DNA from: Ceratotherium simum simum | Lineage: Eukaryota > Chordata > Mammalia > Perissodactyla > Rhinocerotidae | DNA length: 64,000 bases | Direction: 5' to 3' | Assembly (NCBI RefSeq): GCF_000283155.1 | Contig: NW_004454156.1 | Location: 40,311,635-40,375,634 of the forward strand | In this document: positions 60,843 through 64,000 of the stretch, in pieces | Position numbering within the stretch: the stretch's first letter is position 1 | Layout: each line of letters begins with the position of its first letter | Position numbers and translations under genes: made by a program | Notes under the pieces: generated by a model | Databases searched by the model: none | Seen by the model: only the letters and a program-made list of their open reading frames with translations | What the model was told of the DNA's origin: nothing

Positions 60843-61117
60843 CTGTGACCCAATGGTTTCCTGGAAGCAACGGCCAAGCTGCGTCTTAGCAGCCACAGGA
60901 TAGACATGAGGAATGACTTGCTGATGGGAGTATGTGGAATGTACTGTCTGGGTCTTCTGGACAGGAAGCCCTTGGTATGAGACTTGGGTTTGGCTTGGTT
61001 GAGCTTCTTTTACCTTCTGGCCTGTTGGGCCATCAATTCTTGAAACCTGATGTATCTGGACTGAAGCCTCAGGAGGATGCTTCACGTGGATATTGACTAT
61101 GTTGGGAGGAAAGTTCA
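60843..61117 (-). CDS. LTBP1: LTBP1 exon: linker and start of first 8-Cys domain
   Basis: This 275-nt exon enters in phase 1 (its first two bases complete a GTG valine) and ends on a codon boundary; acceptor ctgttttag, donor gtaagc. It encodes NFPPNIVNIHVKHPPE, then a Ser/Gln/Thr/Pro-rich linker with no cysteine (including SYQGLPVQKTQTV and YSHQQVIPHVYPVAA). It ends TQLGRCFQETIGSQ, the start of the first 8-Cys module with its first cysteine. The linker joins the second EGF-like module to the 8-Cys domain; this N-terminal part of LTBP1 is involved in matrix association. The next residue, the cysteine of CGKALPG, is the first codon of the exon at 38890-38992, 21.9 kb away. The exon length is not a multiple of three. 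Confidence 0.97.
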
Positions 61118-61631
61118 CTAAAACAGATTGGGAGAAAAACTTGTTAGTCATGAATAATTAACATGGGACTCAGCATGAAAGTAAATTTTACACGCACATA
61201 TATATACTTATATGCATGTATACTATACATAGGGTAAATAATGCAAATATAGTGTATATATATTTTTGCTGTACAGCCAAATTCTTAACAAAAGAGTACA
61301 CTCAAAATAAAAATTAAAATATATAAATTAAGGTTTAAAGAATAAAACTGCAATTATGAAGAGAAATTAAAACCTCTCATAGTAACACATTCATGAGACA
61401 AAAATATTTTTTTCAGGAAAGTCATAAAACTATGAAATTCATGCTGCCTGTGGTCACAGGTGGGTACATTTTATCAAATGATAGTAATAAAGACTCAAGA
61501 GTTGGACTACTTTCGAATGTCTCACAAAGTTTCTACCATAGAAATTGTAGGATTCACCTTTCTACATCAAAAGAGGAATACAATTTCACAAAGCATAATT
61601 CTCTTATCCTTAAACATAGCGTGTACATACC

Positions 61632-61889
61632 TTTTTTTTTTTTTTTTTTTTTTTTGCTAAGGAAGATTCACCCTGGGCTAACATCTGTTGCCAATCTTCC
61701 TCTTTTTGCTTGAGGAAGATTCGTCCTGAGCTAACATCTGTGTCAATCTTCCTCTTTTTTTTTTTTGTATGTGGGTCGCCACCACAGCACGGCTGCTGAC
61801 GAGTGGTGTAGGTCCACACCTGGGAACCAAACCTGGGCCACCGAAGTGCAGCGTGCCAAACTTAAGCACTAGGTCATGGGGCTGGCCCC
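61632..61889 (-). mobile_element. Older ERE-family SINE, minus orientation
   Basis: The reverse strand begins ggggccagccccatgaccta, contains a ggtttggttcccaggtgtgg box and ends in tail units ('gatgttagctcaggacgaat', 'gatgttagcccagggtgaat') plus an A run of about 19. Flanks gtgtacatac (61621-61630) and gtgtacacac (61892-61901) are a likely decayed target duplication. It is co-oriented with LTBP1 and lies about 0.5 kb upstream of the 275-nt exon. Confidence 0.9.
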
Positions 61890-62124
61890 GTGTGTACACA
61901 CTTTTGTGCTTCTTATGAAATACACACACAAAATACCAAAGTGTGATATTTTATATCTCTAACAAGATTTAATTTCTGCAGCTTTCAAACAATATTTCAT
62001 CTTCTGATCCTAAGATTCAGGTTTCAAAGAATAAGAGCCAGTAACACTTCTCTGCCCCCTTTTTAAAAATTGTGCACATATAAGAGATGCCAGGTTTAAA
62101 AGAATGAATTCGTCATAGAATTTC

Positions 62125-62220
62125 TGAGTTCCAAGTGACCTAGTTTACCTTCCTCTACAGATGAATAAATTGAAGTCCAGGGAGGTTAAATGATCATTTA
62201 GAGCAACTAAAACCAAGTAC
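62125..62220 (-). repeat. MIR SINE fragment, minus orientation
   Basis: Shows 'cttcctctacagatgaataa' then 'agtccagggaggttaaatga', the reversed MIR end. Confidence 0.6.
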
Positions 62221-62628
62221 TCCTCAACTACAAAATAGACTTGGTTTTCATCAGCAAGTACTATGTGATCCACTCGTTTATTAATACTGTAAGGGCCAGA
62301 ACACCGTCTTGTTCATCCTTCTATTTCCCAGGCTGTGCCAGAACAGTGCCATGCATGGTTATTAGCTCTTGGTGCTAAGAGCCACCAGAGAAGGATGGGC
62401 TCCTTTTTATTCTCTTATTTCCTAGATACCGAATCTCTATGGCCTAGACTGCACTGTAGCCACATACCTGGGCCTATATTCTGTCCCAACTGCCATCTCA
62501 GGCTACAGATCATACACTCCTTCCTGTTCTAATACCAGCCCTGACCATCTGCATATATTTGCTTCTGTATGGGTTTGGCAGGTTAACAGAGGTCTGATAA
62601 ATAAGCAAAATCAAAATAATGAGCTTAC

Positions 62629-62853
62629 CTTTGACTCCTTGCTGGCTAGTCATGGTCAGAGGCAAGGTATGTGTCGAGTGGACTACATGCGTTCCCAAGG
62701 CCTTGCCTGACTGCTGGGAATGCTGATAAAGTTTAGGCACACTGGCACCATGGACCGGGATCTGACAAAGCTTCCCTGTGAAATTTGGAGGGCACTGGCA
62801 TTTGTCCCTTGAACTGCACTGGCCGCCGTTCATACACGGAAGATGGCAAATTA
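62629..62853 (-). CDS. LTBP1: LTBP1 exon: EGF-like domain and linker
   Basis: This 225-nt exon has phase 1 at both ends; acceptor cttccctttcag, donor gtaagc. It encodes [19 protein letters not shown] and [10 protein letters not shown], a complete non-calcium EGF-like module with six cysteines, followed by the linker [15 protein letters not shown] and [20 protein letters not shown] is a possible N-glycosylation site inside the module. This is the second EGF-like repeat of the long LTBP1 form and the first of the short form. The preceding exon, which supplies the first base of the GTA codon, is beyond the window. Human LTBP1 as I recall it is nearly identical. Being symmetrical, it could be skipped in frame. 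Confidence 0.97.
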
Positions 62854-63154
62854 CTGAAAGGGAAGAGATAAAATGTAGAGAGTTGATTAGTTTCTCAAAT
62901 GCTAAATGACAATCAACCAATGAAACTCCCAAAACACACAGCCCATTACAGCCATCATATTCCCACTAACTTTAGAAATGGTAAACAAAGGAGTAACTAT
63001 ACTATGACAAAAAGTCTATTATTCACTACCTTTTGCTTTCCATCTTAAATCACTGAACTCTCCAATTGTTTGTGGTTGTTCTCCTCCAACAATGGAAAGA
63101 AGAACTCATTGAAAAGAACATATATAAAGTAGCCACTCAAGATTATTATCTCTC

Positions 63155-63350
63155 ACACTGTCCTTTTAAGCGTCTCTTACTTTCTGTAATTACTTGTTTT
63201 TCCTATTTAATTACTAGTTTATTAACTGTCTCCCTAGATTAGAAACTCCTTGGGAAAAAGGGTTATGTCTGGCTTAGTGACCTTTATACCCTCAGCACGT
63301 AGAACAATGCCTGCACAGAGTGGACATTAATATTTCCTCAAAGAAGAAAC
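63155..63350 (+). repeat. L2 LINE 3' end
   Basis: Shows 'tctccctagattagaaactc', 'gaaaaagggttatgtctggc' and 'agaacaatgcctgcacagag', the standard L2 3'-end order. Confidence 0.85.
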
Positions 63351-63689
63351 AAATGAGAGTGCTAATAATAATATCTGTTGGAAACTTTCTCTGTGTAAGA
63401 TACTGAACTAAGTGCTACCCAGAATGAAGGAGTAGAACAGTTTGAATCCTGCTTTACAGGAATTTGCAATCTCCTTGGGATAACAAGACCACGGTGAAAC
63501 CTACAAGTAGCAGAGTGATTAGTAGTTTAAAAATTTAGTTTATTTAGAATACCGAAAGATAAAAGGACATAGGTGAAGAATTTTAAGAGGAGTTTTAACT
63601 TCTGGCTAAATTCAGCTTATGGTCAACCTCTTTATCACAAATGAATTCTTCCTATCAGCCTTTGAATGTGATCAGATTTCCACCAGCTT

Positions 63690-64000
63690 AAAAAATAAAA
63701 GCCCCTCAACTCCATTTCCTTCCAGCTTCTACCCTCTTTAAATCATCTCCCCCATGGCCAAACTTTTTAAAAGAATTGTCTGTTCACTTCTCAACTCACT
63801 GCAAAGCAGCTTGGGCCAGGTTGTTTTCCTTCTCCCCACCCACATTCTACATAGAAACTACTCTTACTAAGGTCACTAACGGTCTCTATGTTGCAAAATC
63901 CAATGGACAGATTTCAGTCTTCCCTTGATTTCCATGACATCTCACTCTCTGCTTTGCTCCTTCCTCTTTGCTCATTCTATCTTAATATCCTTTGCAGACT
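63690..64000 (+). mobile_element. L2/CR1-type LINE, reverse-transcriptase fragment (partial)
   Basis: Around 63868 the plus strand reads 'aaggtcactaacggtctcta', which translates to KVTNGLYVAKSNGQ. This is the conserved wording just before the catalytic part of L2/CR1-clade reverse transcriptase. The next codons include stops, so the copy is dead. It runs off the end of the window. Confidence 0.7.

Larger units (their letters stand above)
61118..62628 (-). other. LTBP1: LTBP1 intron, 1.5 kb
   Basis: The shortest intron in the window. It holds an older ERE-type SINE (61632-61889) and a weak reverse MIR (62125-62220). A short AT/TATATA stretch lies at 61195-61265. The rest is unremarkable. Confidence 0.85.
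62854..64000 (-). other. LTBP1: LTBP1 intron (partial) upstream of the EGF exon
   Basis: The 3' part of an intron whose other end lies outside the window. It contains an L2 3' end at 63155-63350 and a piece of CR1/L2-type LINE coding sequence from about 63690. No exon is visible. Confidence 0.8.

Noticed and set aside
1..64000. A CRISPR array, prokaryotic operon or integrated viral genome
   Set aside because: No regularly spaced repeats, no prokaryote-like gene density and no retroviral internal genes; only solo LTR relics were found.

Overview
This is a stretch of nuclear DNA from a mammal, almost certainly a perissodactyl (horse, ass, rhinoceros or tapir lineage). The lineage call rests on ten copies of the tRNA-Ser-derived ERE SINE, which is typical of Perissodactyla. 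Several copies are young and flanked by clean target-site duplications. The rest of the repeats (MIR, L2, old L1, MLT-type LTRs, hAT/MER DNA transposons) are the usual shared placental background.

The only gene I can support is LTBP1 (latent TGF-beta binding protein 1). It lies on the minus strand and occupies the whole window as eight internal coding exons in very large introns. In gene order the exons are: 62853-62629 (EGF-like domain plus linker), 61117-60843 (linker and start of the first 8-Cys domain), 38992-38890 and 34427-34356 (rest of that domain), 14126-14004 (calcium-binding EGF), 7263-7096 and 4102-3884 (second 8-Cys domain, then the proline-rich hinge), and 1706-1684 (a 23-nt microexon in the hinge). 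Every exon has AG/GT borders and the reading phases fit across all seven junctions, so the model is internally consistent. The first exons (signal peptide, N-terminal region) lie beyond position 64000. The rest of the hinge, the long EGF array and the TGF-beta/LAP-binding 8-Cys domain lie beyond position 1.

The protein is a secreted extracellular-matrix glycoprotein. It binds the latency-associated propeptide of TGF-beta and anchors the latent complex to fibrillin and fibronectin matrix. This window covers its N-terminal third.

Everything else is intronic. Main repeats: ERE SINEs at 5902, 19124, 19873, 29414, 31615, 38456, 45559, 51112, 58860 and 61632; a 5'-truncated L1 with intact target-site duplication at 43252-44978; older L1 pieces; solo LTR relics at 15418, 24125, 47740 and 50683; paired hAT relics at 10294-10698; and a palindromic DNA transposon with perfect 36-bp arms at 28602-28721. 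A short U2 snRNA-like fragment sits at 13702-13737. I see no second gene, no intact retrovirus, no CRISPR and no prokaryote-like system. I do not think the window holds an undescribed system; the most useful observations are the microexon, exon-phase symmetry, lineage-specific residues in LTBP1, and some small structural oddities in the introns. Repeat family names are from memory and were not checked against a library.
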